DNA from: Martinezella hainanensis
Lineage (GTDB): Bacteria; Pseudomonadota; Alphaproteobacteria; Rhizobiales; Rhizobiaceae
Direction of reading: 5' to 3'
DNA: 64,000 nucleotides
NCBI RefSeq assembly: GCF_900094555.1
Contig: NZ_FMAC01000004.1
Span: 434,001 to 498,000 of the forward strand
In this document: one piece after another, positions 20,018 through 28,814 of the stretch
Position numbering within the stretch: the stretch's first letter is position 1
Layout of the letters: the number at the start of each line of letters is the position of its first letter
The notes under the pieces: generated by a model
What the model was told of the DNA's origin: nothing
Databases searched by the model: none
What the model saw: the letters and a program-made list of their open reading frames with translations, nothing else
Translations under genes and position numbers: made by a program

Positions 20018-20347
20018 GCGGCTTTTCCAGCTTTGCCGGAGACCTTGCATTTCGGCTCAGGTCAAAAAGGTCCCTATTTTGGCCTGTGCCAAAAAGGGGA
20101 GGTGCCCGGCGAGGACGCATTCGGGGCTGGGGTTTAATCGATGCGCCCCGGCCGGGCCGTTTGACGCGGCGGCGCCAAACGGCCCTCTATACTTCCTGTA
20201 AATTGGGCGTCGTTTTGGCTGAAATGCGGCACTGACGAGGTGCTTTGGGACCTGGGAAAGAAATTGTGAGCCGTCAGCCGTCTTGCAATTTGATGCGGCT
20301 GAGGCAAACTGTCATTCTCCTGTCATGAGATAGCCCCTGGGGGATTG
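20018..20347. other. Intergenic region with a possible structured element
   Basis: No gene was found in this 330-base gap. A 10-bp perfect inverted repeat, GGGCCGTTTG at 20154-20163 with CAAACGGCCC at 20176-20185, encloses a 12-base GC-rich loop. It lacks a following T run, so it is not a classical terminator. Upstream is a short region with near-repeats of GGTCAAAAAGG/GCCAAAAAGGG. Confidence 0.45.
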
Positions 20348-20749
20348 ATGACTGATCAGCCGGATTTGAGACACGGTGAAAGCCGTTCCGTCGATACCAA
20401 TTCATCCGTCGTCGTTGATCTCAGAGAATACAAACAGAGCAAAGACCCGTTACCGGTGACCTTTCATCGCCGGGAGCTGGATGCGATTCTCTGGATCTAT
20501 GGCCGCATGGTCGGCGAGGGCGAGTGGCGCGACTATGCCATCGACCATTTGAAGGACAAGGCGGTTTTCTCCGTCTTCAAGCGCTCCGGCGAGATGCCGC
20601 TCTTCCGCATCGAAAAGAATCCAAAGCTTTCGGCCAAGCAGGGCGCCTTTTCAGTCGTCAATACCAGCGGCATGATCCTGAAGCGCGGCCATGACCTGAG
20701 CCAAGTTCTGAAGGTGTTCGACAAGCAGCTGAAGCTGGTGGAGAAATAG
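20348..20749 (+). CDS. DUF2794 family protein
   Basis: This 133-residue protein matches the alphaproteobacterial DUF2794 family, with FHRRELDAILWIYGRMVGEG, EWRDYAIDHLKDKAVFSVFK and MPLFRIEKNPKLSAKQG. No function is known. It is soluble, without signal peptide or membrane segment. ATG at 20348 is chosen; a TTG immediately before it is also in frame. It is transcribed alone, with a repeat pair downstream. Confidence 0.88.
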   Translation: MTDQPDLRHGESRSVDTNSSVVVDLREYKQSKDPLPVTFHRRELDAILWIYGRMVGEGEWRDYAIDHLKDKAVFSVFKRSGEMPLFRIEKNPKLSAKQGAFSVVNTSGMILKRGHDLSQVLKVFDKQLKLVEK

Positions 20750-20790
20750 TTTCGCGCCTATTGGCTATGTATCACGCGGAGAGTGCGGCA

Positions 20791-20840
20791 CCCCCCTCTG
20801 TCAGCTTCGCTGACATCTCCCCCACAAGGGGGGAGATTGG
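20791..20840 (+). repeat. Mosaic-element-like palindrome, DUF2794-GNAT gap, forward copy
   Basis: Same double palindrome as 9823-9870 and 15188-15236, here TGTCAGCTTCGCTGACA plus CTCCCCCACAAGGGGGGAG. It pairs head-to-head with 20931-20977 between convergent genes. Confidence 0.88.
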
Positions 20841-20930
20841 TAACCTGGGTCACTCCCTGATCTCAAGCGAGCATCGGGCCTGTTGAAATTGTGGTCTCTT
20901 GTCTTGCAAGCAACGCGCGTCAAACTCCCA

Positions 20931-20977
20931 ACGATCTCCCCCCTTGTGGGGGAGATGTCCCGAAGGGACAGAGGGGG
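20931..20977 (-). repeat. Mosaic-element-like palindrome, DUF2794-GNAT gap, inverted copy
   Basis: Inverse copy with CTCCCCCCTTGTGGGGGAG and GTCCCGAAGGGAC. The 90-base spacer to the forward copy ends CTTGCAAGCAACGCG...AAACTCCC, close to the spacer end at the ccmA-ccmB locus. Confidence 0.88.
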
Positions 20978-21005
20978 TATTTGAGGCTCGACCAGTAGGT
21001 AGATC

Positions 21006-21563
21006 TTACCCCCCAAACAACGTCCCCGGATAAACCGACGGATCCGGATCGGTGTTGGTGCCCTCACCTAATGCCTTCTGCATCAGCATCGTATCCAGCC
21101 ATCGGCCGTGCTTGTAGCCGGTGCCTTTCAACAGGCCGGTTTCGGTGAAGCCCGCGGCGCGATGTACGGCGACGGAGGCGGGATGGGCGCCACCGATGAC
21201 GGCGATCATCTGGCGGAAGCCGAGCGTCTGGCAGCTTTCAATCAAGGCATCGAGCAGCAGCCTGCCGACGCCGCGCCCTCGGGCCTCCGGTGCCAAATAG
21301 ATCGAATCCTCCACCATCCAGCGATAGGCCGGCCGCGTGCGGAACGATGAGGCATAGGCATAGCCGAGAAACGTGCCGGCTTCGTCTTCTGCGACGAGAT
21401 AGGGATAGCCCTTGTCACGGATCGCCTGGAAACGCGCTGCCATTTCTTCCTGGCTCGGTGGCGTGATCTCATAGCTTGCCGTGCCATTCAGCACGGAGTC
21501 GCGATAGATTGCTGTGATATAGGGAAGGTCGTCTGCGGTAGCGCTGCGGAGGCTGACGGACAT
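21006..21563 (-). CDS. GNAT acetyltransferase, phosphinothricin-acetyltransferase-like
   Basis: This 185-residue GNAT protein shows the acetyl-CoA loop YLAPEARGRGVGRLLLDALI and the family blocks LPYITAIYRDSVLNGTASYE, GYAYASSFRTRPAYRWMVED and IGGAHPASVAVHRAAGF. These are characteristic of the Bar/Pat and L-amino-acid N-acetyltransferase (MddA) branch. Physiological substrates of resident homologues are often methionine derivatives; the substrate here is not known. The start at MSVSLRSATADD is chosen over one 23 codons upstream because it matches the GNAT N-terminus. Confidence 0.88.
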   Translation of the reverse strand: MSVSLRSATADDLPYITAIYRDSVLNGTASYEITPPSQEEMAARFQAIRDKGYPYLVAEDEAGTFLGYAYASSFRTRPAYRWMVEDSIYLAPEARGRGVGRLLLDALIESCQTLGFRQMIAVIGGAHPASVAVHRAAGFTETGLLKGTGYKHGRWLDTMLMQKALGEGTNTDPDPSVYPGTLFGG

Positions 21564-21630
21564 GTGTTTCTTGCTGCCTGATCTGTGATTTGCGATGGCA
21601 GCTATCAAACCGTAGCGCCTGTGGCCAGGC

Positions 21631-21659
21631 AAATAAAAAAGGCGGCCGAAGCCGCCTTT
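21631..21659 (-). terminator. Rho-independent terminator of the Bax-inhibitor-1 gene
   Basis: The stem AAAGGCGGC (21638-21646) pairs with GCCGCCTTT (21651-21659) around a CGAA tetraloop and is followed on the minus strand by a T-rich run. It lies 25 bases after the stop of the 21685 gene. Confidence 0.85.
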
Positions 21660-21684
21660 CCGTTGCTCATTTCATGCGCTGCGA

Positions 21685-22425
21685 TTAACGGCGATTGCCC
21701 ATGAATTGCAGCAGGAACATGAACAGGTTGATGAAGTCGAGGTAGAGCGACAAAGCGCCCATGATCGCCTTGCGGCCGGCGACGGTCGCATCGTCGGCGG
21801 TGTAGTACATTTCCTTGATCCGCTGCGTATCGTAGGCGGTAAGGCCTGCGAAGATCAGCACGCCGATCACCGAGATCGCGAACTGCAGGGCGGAGGAAGC
21901 CAGGAAGATGTTGACGAGCGTCGCGATGATCAGGCCGAAGAGGCCCATCATCAGGAACGAGCCCATCGCCGACAGGTCACGCTTCGTCGTGTAGCCGTAG
22001 AGCGACAGCGCGCCGAAGGAGGCGGCGGTCACGAAGAAGGTCTGCACGACGCTCTGGCCGGTGTAGATGATGAAGATCGACGACAGCGACAGGCCCACCA
22101 GCGCGGCGTAGACCCAGAAGGTCGTCGTCGCGGCGGCCACGCTCATGCGGTTAATCCTGAAGCTCAGGAAGAAGACCATCGCCAGCGGGGCGAGAATGAC
22201 CACCCACTTCAGCGGGCTCAGATAGATCGCCTGGCCGAAGGCCGTGATCTGTCCGTTTGCGAAAGCGAGCGAGAAGGAGAGATAGGCGGCAACACCCGTG
22301 ATCGCCAGACCCAGCGCCATCAGGTTATAGACCTTGAGCATGTAGGCTCGAAGGCCCTCGTCTATCATCGCACCGGATTGCGCACCGCTCTGCGCCCGGT
22401 TTTGGTAATTGCGAAAGTCAGCCAT
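21685..22425 (-). CDS. Bax inhibitor-1/YccA family membrane protein
   Basis: This 246-residue protein has seven predicted membrane helices and the BI-1 hallmarks VYNLMALGLAITGVAAYLS, the LSFRINRMS loop, IGVLIFAGLTAYDTQRIKEM and the terminal ALSLYLDFINLFMFLLQFMG. Bacterial members form pH-sensitive calcium-leak channels (BsYetJ) or interact with FtsH (YccA); the role here is not known. It is a single-gene unit with its own terminator. Confidence 0.93.
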   Translation of the reverse strand: MADFRNYQNRAQSGAQSGAMIDEGLRAYMLKVYNLMALGLAITGVAAYLSFSLAFANGQITAFGQAIYLSPLKWVVILAPLAMVFFLSFRINRMSVAAATTTFWVYAALVGLSLSSIFIIYTGQSVVQTFFVTAASFGALSLYGYTTKRDLSAMGSFLMMGLFGLIIATLVNIFLASSALQFAISVIGVLIFAGLTAYDTQRIKEMYYTADDATVAGRKAIMGALSLYLDFINLFMFLLQFMGNRR

Positions 22426-22620
22426 GTTTTCCTCTTTTAAGCTCCGATGTGAGTACGGTGTCGGGTCTCTCGGACCCAGGCGCCGCTGCGGAGCTCCAGC
22501 ATGCCTGCACAGAATATGAGGCTTTCAAGCCTTGTAGACAAGGGTCTAGCGGCAGGGCCGATGTTAAATCGCTGTAATATCGCGCCGTTTGGGAGGCTTT
22601 CCGCCGATCCCGGGAACGAA

Positions 22621-25167
22621 TCAGAGTTCGCGCAGAACCGGGGCGGCTTTCTGGCCGAGGATGCGCGAGGTGCCGATCAGGCCGATACCCACTGTCAGCA
22701 CCAGAGCGATAATCAGGGTTGAGAAGGCGACATCGGGCAGGAAGGCCGAGGGCAGGTGCATGATGCGGCTGACGATATACCAGGCGGATGCCGCCCCGGC
22801 GATCAGTGCGAAGACGGCGGTTGCGGCGCCGAGGATCAGATATTCGTAGCTGAAGGCGCGGATCAGCGTCGCCCGCGTCGCGCCGAGCGTCTTGAGGATG
22901 ACCGCATCGTGCGTGCGGGCGCGGTTGCCGGCGGCGAGCGCCCCGGCCAGCACCAGCACGGAGGCGATCAACGCCACCGAAGCAGCGGAGCGGATGGCGG
23001 TCGCGAGCTGCCCGACCAGCGTGTTGACGACGTCGAGCGCATCCTTGACGCGGACGCTGGTGATGGTCGGGTAGGTGTTGGTGACTTTCCGGAGGATCGT
23101 TGCTTCCTGCTCGGAGGTGGCCGATGTGTCGGTCAGGGTCGCCAGCCAGGCGTGCGGCGCGCCCTTGAAGGTATTGGGCGAGAAGATCATCACGAAATTG
23201 ATCGACAGCGACTGCCATTGCACCTTGCGGAAGCTGGCGATCTTGGCGGTGACGTTGCGGCCGAGCACGTTGACGGTGACCTTGTCGCCGAGCTTCAAGC
23301 CGAGCGCCTTGCCTTCCTCTTCGGAGAAGGAGACCAGCGGTTCGCCACTATAGTCCTTGTCCCACCATTTGCCTTCCGTGACCGAGGCGTTTTCCGGCAC
23401 TGTATCGGCATAGGTGATGCCGCGATCGCCGCGCAGGACCCATTGGCCGGCAGCCGGCACCTTCATCTTGGTAACATCCTCGCCGTTGAAGGCGACGATC
23501 CGACCGCGCAGCATCGGTGCCTCGACGAGCTTGCCCTTAGGGTCGATGTCGAGGACGATCTTGCGGAAGCCTTCCAGCTCCGGCCCCTGGATATCGACGA
23601 AGAAGAAGTTCGGCGCCTGCTCGCTCATGCGGCCCATCAACTCGCGGCGCATGTTGCCGTCGATCAGCGTCAAGGTCACCAGGAGCGCCAGGCCGAGGCC
23701 GAGCGACAGCACGACGGATGAGGTCAGCGCGCCCGGCCGGTGGATGTTGCCGATCGCCAGACGCAGGGCCGGCGAGCTCACGCGTGGGCTGCGGCGGGCA
23801 AGCCAGGAGAGCAGGGCGGCAACGGCGCGCAACACGACGAAAGCTCCAGCGATCGACACGACAAAGACAATCGCAATGAAGCGGTCATAGGCGGTGACGA
23901 TCGCCAAGGCGGCAAGGGCTGCCATCAGCACGCCGGCGGCGAGCAGGTAGGGCCAGCCGGGCAGGCGACGCGCCTCGAAGCCCTGCTCGCGGAACAGCGC
24001 CGTTGCCGGCACCTCGCGGGCATGGCCGAGCGGCGGAATGGCAAAGGCGAGTGTCGTCAGCAGGCCGAACAGGGCGGCAAGCGTCAGCGCGCCGGGATAG
24101 AGCCGAGGCGCCGTCGAAATCGGCAGGAACTCGGCCATGAACTGGGAAGCGATCATGGGTGCTATGGCGCCGAGCACGAGGCCGACCACGATGCCGGCAA
24201 GCGCGATGATGGCGATCTGGATCAGATAGATCAGCACCACGACGAAAGCCGGCGCGCCCAGGCACTTGAAGGTGGCGATGGTCGTGCGCTTGGAATCGAG
24301 AAAGGCGCGCACGGCGTTGGCGACACCGACGCCGCCGACGATCAGGGCGGCCAAGCCGACGAGCGTCAGGAACTGCGAGAAGCGGGTGACATTGTCTGCA
24401 AGCTGGGGCGCGGCGCGGTCACTGGTGCGGATCGACCAGCCTGCCTGCGGGAAAGCGGCATTGGCGCGGTCGCTGATGTTGCGCAGGCCGGCGGCCGGAT
24501 TATCCATGCGGATTCGATAGGCCTGTTCGACGAGGCTGCCTGTTGTAATCAGGCCGGAGGCGGTCAGGGCATCGCGGCTGGTGAGCAGGCGCGGCGCAAA
24601 ACCGAAGCCTTCGGAGACGGCATCCGGCTCCGTGGTGATGGTGCCGGCAATGCGCAGTTTGGCGTTGCCCAGCAGCAGATCGCCGCCGACCTTCAGGTTC
24701 AGGCGCTCAAGCAACAAGGGCGCAACGACCGCGCCATAGGTGCCGTCCTTGACGGCCAGCAGGGTCGAGAGCGGCTCATTCGGATCGGCCTCGAAGGTGC
24801 CGTAGAGCGGATAGGCATCATCGACTGCCTTGACCTCGACCAGCGCTTGGTCGGAGCCATCGGGCAGGCGGGACATGGAGCGCAGATTGGTGGAGCGAGA
24901 CAGCTTGCCGAGGCCCTGAAGATAGGCCAGTTCCTCGGGGGTCGCCTCGCGATTGCGCAGCTCGAAACGAACGTCGCCAGACAGCAATGACTGTCCCTGC
25001 GTCGAAATCGCGTCCGTGATCGAGCGGGAGACCGAGTTGACGGCGGCGATCGCGCCGGTGCCGAGCGCGATACAGGCGAGGAAGATGTAGAAGCCGCCGA
25101 GGCCGCCGCGCAACTCGCGCAGGGCAAGGCGGAAGGCGAGAGGCAGGCGCAATCCCGCCGTGCTCAT
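22621..25167 (-). CDS. ABC transporter permease, FtsX-like (YbbP type)
   Basis: This 848-residue permease has an N-terminal helix after LALRELRGGLGGFYIFLAC, a large periplasmic domain (about 45-255), three helices, a second cluster of helices, another periplasmic domain (about 520-690) and three terminal helices. It contains two FtsX-type modules (VGLAALIVGGVGVANAVRAF and SVALIASVLVLAGALAAGNR). This is the YbbP layout of MacB-like mechanotransmission systems rather than of a small-molecule pump. It overlaps the ATPase gene by 4 bases, so they form one complex. Substrate unknown. Confidence 0.92.
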   Translation of the reverse strand: MSTAGLRLPLAFRLALRELRGGLGGFYIFLACIALGTGAIAAVNSVSRSITDAISTQGQSLLSGDVRFELRNREATPEELAYLQGLGKLSRSTNLRSMSRLPDGSDQALVEVKAVDDAYPLYGTFEADPNEPLSTLLAVKDGTYGAVVAPLLLERLNLKVGGDLLLGNAKLRIAGTITTEPDAVSEGFGFAPRLLTSRDALTASGLITTGSLVEQAYRIRMDNPAAGLRNISDRANAAFPQAGWSIRTSDRAAPQLADNVTRFSQFLTLVGLAALIVGGVGVANAVRAFLDSKRTTIATFKCLGAPAFVVVLIYLIQIAIIALAGIVVGLVLGAIAPMIASQFMAEFLPISTAPRLYPGALTLAALFGLLTTLAFAIPPLGHAREVPATALFREQGFEARRLPGWPYLLAAGVLMAALAALAIVTAYDRFIAIVFVVSIAGAFVVLRAVAALLSWLARRSPRVSSPALRLAIGNIHRPGALTSSVVLSLGLGLALLVTLTLIDGNMRRELMGRMSEQAPNFFFVDIQGPELEGFRKIVLDIDPKGKLVEAPMLRGRIVAFNGEDVTKMKVPAAGQWVLRGDRGITYADTVPENASVTEGKWWDKDYSGEPLVSFSEEEGKALGLKLGDKVTVNVLGRNVTAKIASFRKVQWQSLSINFVMIFSPNTFKGAPHAWLATLTDTSATSEQEATILRKVTNTYPTITSVRVKDALDVVNTLVGQLATAIRSAASVALIASVLVLAGALAAGNRARTHDAVILKTLGATRATLIRAFSYEYLILGAATAVFALIAGAASAWYIVSRIMHLPSAFLPDVAFSTLIIALVLTVGIGLIGTSRILGQKAAPVLREL

Positions 25168-25874
25168 GCCATCGCCGCCTGGCTGGTACGGGCACGGGCG
25201 CTGTCATTCTCGATTTCGCCCGAGCGGACGCGGATCTGGCGCGAGCAGCGGGCGGCAAGAGCGGGATCGTGGGTTACGAGCAGCATGGTCGTGCCGCGCT
25301 CGGCCTGCTGGGCGAAGAGCAGGTCGGCGATCTGCCGGCCGGTATCGGTGTCGAGATTGCCCGTGGGTTCGTCGGCGATCAGAACGGCCGGCGAGGGTGC
25401 CAGCGCGCGGGCGATCGCCACACGCTGCTGCTCGCCGCCGGAGAGCTGTCCGGGATAGTGATTGAGCCTTTCGCCCAGTCCTACCGCTTCCAGCTCGCGC
25501 CTGGCGATGTCGAAGGCATCGCGGACATTGGCAAGCTCCAGCGGCACGGCGACATTTTCGAGCGCCGTCATATTGGCGATCAGGTGGAAGGACTGGAAGA
25601 CGATGCCGATGTTGCGGCCGCGGAAATCGGCGATGCGATCTTCGCTCAGGCTATGCAGCGGCGTGTCGCGGATCAGAAGTTCGCCGCTGTCGAGTTTTTC
25701 GAGGCCGGCCAGCACCATCAGCAGCGTGGACTTGCCGGAGCCGGACGGACCGACGATCCCGACGGCCTCACCCTCCATGACGGTGAGATCGATGCCCTTC
25801 AGCACATGGACCGAGGCGGCGGCGTTGCCGAGCGTCAAATCCGCCTTCTTCAGCTCAATGATGGTTTTTGCCAA
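25164..25874 (-). CDS. ABC transporter ATP-binding protein (YbbA/LolD type)
   Basis: This 236-residue ATPase has Walker A GPSGSGKST (42-50), Q-loop FQSFHLI, signature LSGGEQQRVAIARAL (144 on), Walker B VLIADEPTGNLD and H-loop VTHDP. The TGNLD sequence and overall layout are those of the MacB/LolD/FtsE branch. Its stop overlaps the start of the YbbP-like permease. It diverges from the TesA-like esterase gene 81 bases away; the ybbA-ybbP/tesA arrangement recurs in many Proteobacteria. Confidence 0.93.
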   Translation of the reverse strand: MAKTIIELKKADLTLGNAAASVHVLKGIDLTVMEGEAVGIVGPSGSGKSTLLMVLAGLEKLDSGELLIRDTPLHSLSEDRIADFRGRNIGIVFQSFHLIANMTALENVAVPLELANVRDAFDIARRELEAVGLGERLNHYPGQLSGGEQQRVAIARALAPSPAVLIADEPTGNLDTDTGRQIADLLFAQQAERGTTMLLVTHDPALAARCSRQIRVRSGEIENDSARARTSQAAMA

Positions 25875-25955
25875 TGCGAACGCCCTATATATCAGAGAAC
25901 ATCAGAGACAATGGCGGGCGCGACTGGCCCGAGCAGCGAATTTAGGGAATGGATC

Positions 25956-26606
25956 ATGGGTTTTAAAGTTGCTGTGCTTCAATTCGCTGTCATCACTTTC
26001 GGTCTTTTGTTTGGCGCGGTTCATGCTGCTGATGCACGAACGATCCAGCTGGTCGGCTTCGGCGACAGCTTGATGGCTGGCTATCAGCTGCCGCCCGGCG
26101 ATGGTTTTCCCGCCAAGCTTGAGGCGGCGCTGAAGGCCAAGGGGCTCGATATCGCCGTTGCCGATGCCGGCGTTTCCGGCGATACGACGTCGGGCGGGCT
26201 TTCGCGCATCGACTGGTCGGTGCAAGACGGCACCGATGGCGTGATCTTGGAACTCGGCGCCAACGACGCGCTGCGTGGCATTCCGCCGGAACAGACGGAA
26301 AAGAACCTGGAAACGATGATCGAGCGGTTGAAGGACAGAAAGATCCCGATCCTTCTCGTCGGCATGCTGGCACCGCCGAACATGGGGGGCGACTACGCCG
26401 AGAAATTCAATCCGATCTACAAGCGCCTGGCCGACAAATACCAGCTTTCGCTCTACCCGTTTTTCCTCGACGGTGTGGCAACGCATGCCGATCTGCAACT
26501 CTCGGACGGGATGCATCCGAACCCCAAGGGGGTCGATGTGATGGTCGAGCATATGTTGCCGGCTGTTATGAGTTTTGTAGGGATGATTGACGCAGGTGCG
26601 AAATAG
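25956..26606 (+). CDS. SGNH/GDSL arylesterase, TesA-like, secreted
   Basis: The 216-residue product begins with a signal peptide (MGFKVAVLQFAVITFGLLFG...VHAAD). It contains the four SGNH blocks: GFGDSLMAGY (catalytic Ser about 38), AGVSGDTTSGGLSRI, LGANDALRG and the terminal SDGMHPNPKG with catalytic Asp and His. These make it a periplasmic TesA/arylesterase-type hydrolase of esters or lysophospholipids. It diverges from the YbbA/YbbP exporter genes, as TesA does in E. coli, which suggests a shared envelope-lipid role. The start is set by the signal peptide. Confidence 0.92.
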   Translation: MGFKVAVLQFAVITFGLLFGAVHAADARTIQLVGFGDSLMAGYQLPPGDGFPAKLEAALKAKGLDIAVADAGVSGDTTSGGLSRIDWSVQDGTDGVILELGANDALRGIPPEQTEKNLETMIERLKDRKIPILLVGMLAPPNMGGDYAEKFNPIYKRLADKYQLSLYPFFLDGVATHADLQLSDGMHPNPKGVDVMVEHMLPAVMSFVGMIDAGAK

Positions 26607-26674
26607 ATGCTTGCACCGACTGCAAATGCGTGATTCCCTACCTATACCTGCAAGAGATTCGGGGAGTGCTCGTT

Positions 26675-27271
26675 ATGCCGAGACTTTTTACCGCCCTCGA
26701 AATTCCGCGCAATGCGGCCATGAGCCTGTCATTGTTGCGCGGTGGTCTCCCGGGAGCCAGGTGGATCGACGTTGAAAATTATCACATTACCTTGCGCTTC
26801 ATCGGCGATGTCGATGGCCGCACGGCGGATGAGATCGTCGACCGTCTGGACCGGATAGATCGACCTGAATTCCAGCTTCGGCTGGAGGGCATCGGTTCCT
26901 TCGGCTCCAAGAAACCGCATTCGGTCTGGGCCGGGGTCTCGCAGACACCGGACATGTTCGCTCTGCAAGGCGAGATCGAGCGCATCTGCCAGCGTATCGG
27001 CCTGCAGCCTGATCCGCGCAAGTTCACGCCGCACGTGACGCTCGCCAGGCTGAAGTCCTCGCGGGTCGACGATGTCGTCCACTACCTGTCCGGCCGCGGC
27101 AATTTCTATACCGCGCCGTTCACGGTGGGGCGCTTCGTGCTTCTGTCCTCGCGCGAATCGGTCGGTGGCGGCCCGTATCTCACCGAAGAGATCTTCCCGC
27201 TTCACGAGCCCCGCAGCACGTTCCCGGCCTTGGGCAACAACGCGCTGCAGCCGGCCAAGAGCATGGTATAG
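26675..27271 (+). CDS. thpR: RNA 2',3'-cyclic phosphodiesterase (ThpR, LigT family)
   Basis: LigT/ThpR proteins carry paired HxTx motifs in a two-lobed 2H phosphoesterase fold and open 2',3'-cyclic phosphates. Both motifs are present: HITL (H37) and HVTL (H120). The start MPRLFTALEIP at 26675 is the normal family start; a 15-codon extension is rejected. The product is 198 residues long. The last 70 bases overlap, tail to tail, the end of the LMW-PTP gene on the other strand, so one of the two C-termini is encoded antisense to the other. Confidence 0.92.
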   Translation: MPRLFTALEIPRNAAMSLSLLRGGLPGARWIDVENYHITLRFIGDVDGRTADEIVDRLDRIDRPEFQLRLEGIGSFGSKKPHSVWAGVSQTPDMFALQGEIERICQRIGLQPDPRKFTPHVTLARLKSSRVDDVVHYLSGRGNFYTAPFTVGRFVLLSSRESVGGGPYLTEEIFPLHEPRSTFPALGNNALQPAKSMV

Positions 27272-27684
27272 ACAGCTTCGAAATCCTCGCGGTCGCCATA
27301 ATAGGGATCGGGGATATCCTTGTTGCTGCCAAGCGCAAGGGCATTGAAGAGATGCAGCTTGCCGAGGGCATCGGCGGGCGCCGTCTTGCGCAAGTTCTTC
27401 AAATTGTCTTGATCCATTGCCAGGATCAGATCGAACCTGCCGAAATCGGCCGGCTCGATGCGGCGGGCGCGCTGGGCTGAAATATCGATTCCGTGGCCGG
27501 CGGCAACCGCAATCGAACGGCGATCCGGGCGTTCTCCCTGATGCCAGCCGCCGGTGCCGGCCGAATCAATCTCGAATTCGCCCGCGGGGCCGGCTTCGTT
27601 CGCCAGATGCCTGAATATGCCTTCGGCGAGGGGCGACCGGCAGATATTGCCGGCGCAGACGAAAAGAACCCTGTGACGATCCAT
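27202..27684 (-). CDS. Low-molecular-weight protein tyrosine phosphatase
   Basis: This 160-residue protein has the N-terminal P-loop VCAGNICRSP (nucleophile C10, R16) and the later general-acid loop PDPYYGD, the two defining elements of LMW-PTPs. In bacteria such proteins dephosphorylate tyrosine kinases of exopolysaccharide synthesis or act in stress responses. No kinase or polysaccharide genes lie nearby, so the role here is open. It converges on thpR with a 70-base coding overlap and starts 35 bases from the divergent pterin dehydratase. Confidence 0.94.
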   Translation of the reverse strand: MDRHRVLFVCAGNICRSPLAEGIFRHLANEAGPAGEFEIDSAGTGGWHQGERPDRRSIAVAAGHGIDISAQRARRIEPADFGRFDLILAMDQDNLKNLRKTAPADALGKLHLFNALALGSNKDIPDPYYGDREDFEAVYTMLLAGCSALLPKAGNVLRGS

Positions 27685-27719
27685 GCTATCGTTTCACCGC
27701 TAGAGAGGAGTGACTTGCC

Positions 27720-28025
27720 ATGAAATACGAGAAGCTGGACCGCGCGGCAATCGATGAAAATCTTGCAGAACTCGGAGGCTGGGTGCTTGCGGCCGACGGG
27801 CTTTCGATTTCCAAGACCTTCAAGTTCCGCAACTTCGTCGAGGCCTTCGGCTTCATGGCGGAATCCGCCCTTGCCGCCGAAAAATTCAACCATCACCCGG
27901 AATGGTTCAACGTCTATTCCCGCGTCGAGGTGAAGCTGACGACGCATGATGTCGGCGGCCTGACCGACCATGACGTCAAACTGGCCAAGGCGATGGAAAA
28001 GGCGGCTGCGCGCCGGATCGATTGA
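27720..28025 (+). CDS. phhB: Pterin-4a-carbinolamine dehydratase (PhhB)
   Basis: PhhB/PCD dehydrates 4a-hydroxytetrahydrobiopterin, recycling the cofactor of aromatic amino acid hydroxylases. The 101-residue protein has the motif [21 protein letters not shown] with the catalytic His-His pair, and [17 protein letters not shown]. An AGAGAGGAG site precedes the ATG. Many bacterial PCD-like proteins lack a partner hydroxylase and may have another role; no hydroxylase is seen in this window. Confidence 0.93.
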   Translation: MKYEKLDRAAIDENLAELGGWVLAADGLSISKTFKFRNFVEAFGFMAESALAAEKFNHHPEWFNVYSRVEVKLTTHDVGGLTDHDVKLAKAMEKAAARRID

Positions 28026-28091
28026 ATCGCCTGAGACGATCACCATATGTTTACACGGCCCGGGAGACGGGCCTTGTTAGAGGTGAATGGA

Positions 28092-28481
28092 ATGGATGAC
28101 ATCAAGTACGGGGAAATCCTGATGCCTGGTGACGAAGAGACCCAAAAAGAGCAGGAGAAATCGGTGCGCAGAAAATTCTGGCCGACCTTGCGGAAGGCGG
28201 CTCGCCATATCCCGTTCTCGCGTGACGTCGTAGCCGCCTTCTATTGCGCGCTCGACCCGCAGACGCCGACCCGCGTTCGCGGCATATTGCTGGCCGCACT
28301 CGGCTATTTCGTCATGCCCGTCGACATCATTCCCGATTTCTTTGCCGTCATCGGCTATTCAGATGATGTCGCGGTGCTCACGCTCGCCTTCAGCATGATC
28401 AGGGGCCATATCCGTCAGGAACATTACGATGCTGCCGACCGGGCTCTCGAGAACGAGCCTGAGGCCATGAAGACGGCTTGA
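28092..28481 (+). CDS. YkvA/DUF1232 family membrane-associated protein
   Basis: The 129-residue product has the DUF1232 core: ALDPQTPTRVRGILLAALGYFVMPVDIIPDFFAVIGYSDDVAVLTLAF. The two hydrophobic stretches are re-entrant or transmembrane. The family's function is unknown. ATG at 28092 is preferred to one 15 codons upstream because AGAGGTG precedes it at ribosome-binding distance. It follows phhB by 66 bases on the same strand and may be co-transcribed. Confidence 0.85.
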   Translation: MDDIKYGEILMPGDEETQKEQEKSVRRKFWPTLRKAARHIPFSRDVVAAFYCALDPQTPTRVRGILLAALGYFVMPVDIIPDFFAVIGYSDDVAVLTLAFSMIRGHIRQEHYDAADRALENEPEAMKTA

Positions 28482-28814
28482 TGGCCGCTTTGTATGGTCA
28501 ATCGGAATCCTCTCGGCTTTCCAGCGCTTTATGAGGCTCCTCTGATTTTAGCGAGGTCAAATTCTTGCCTGAATCTTTCTGTCTTAAATCGAATCCGTTG
28601 GGTGGTACTCCACCATCCGGGTTTTCCAATTCCTTCTTGTGCCTTTCAAACTTCGTGCGATACCTGAGTTGAAATGACACGGAGCCAGTGGCGGGCGGTG
28701 CTCCGTTGACGGTTTGGTAACCTGAATAAAGTCAAAATAAGGCAGCTCACGAGCATAGGCGTGCGTCAATCGAATCGCCATGAGCTCTGGACCGCAAGAA
28801 ATCGGCAGGAAACC
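28482..28814. other. Intergenic region upstream of the IalB-like gene
   Basis: No credible gene was found in this 333-base gap. The 28560-28600 stretch contains CTGTCTTAAATCGAATCCG, which resembles the middle of the family E repeat (GTCCTTAAATCGATTCCGAT at 42540) and may be a decayed copy. A 60-codon minus-strand frame at 28498-28680 was judged spurious. Confidence 0.4.

Noticed and set aside
28498..28680. 60-codon minus-strand frame between the YkvA and IalB-like genes
   Set aside because: No ribosome-binding site, domain or signal peptide; composition is that of intergenic DNA and it may overlap a decayed repeat.
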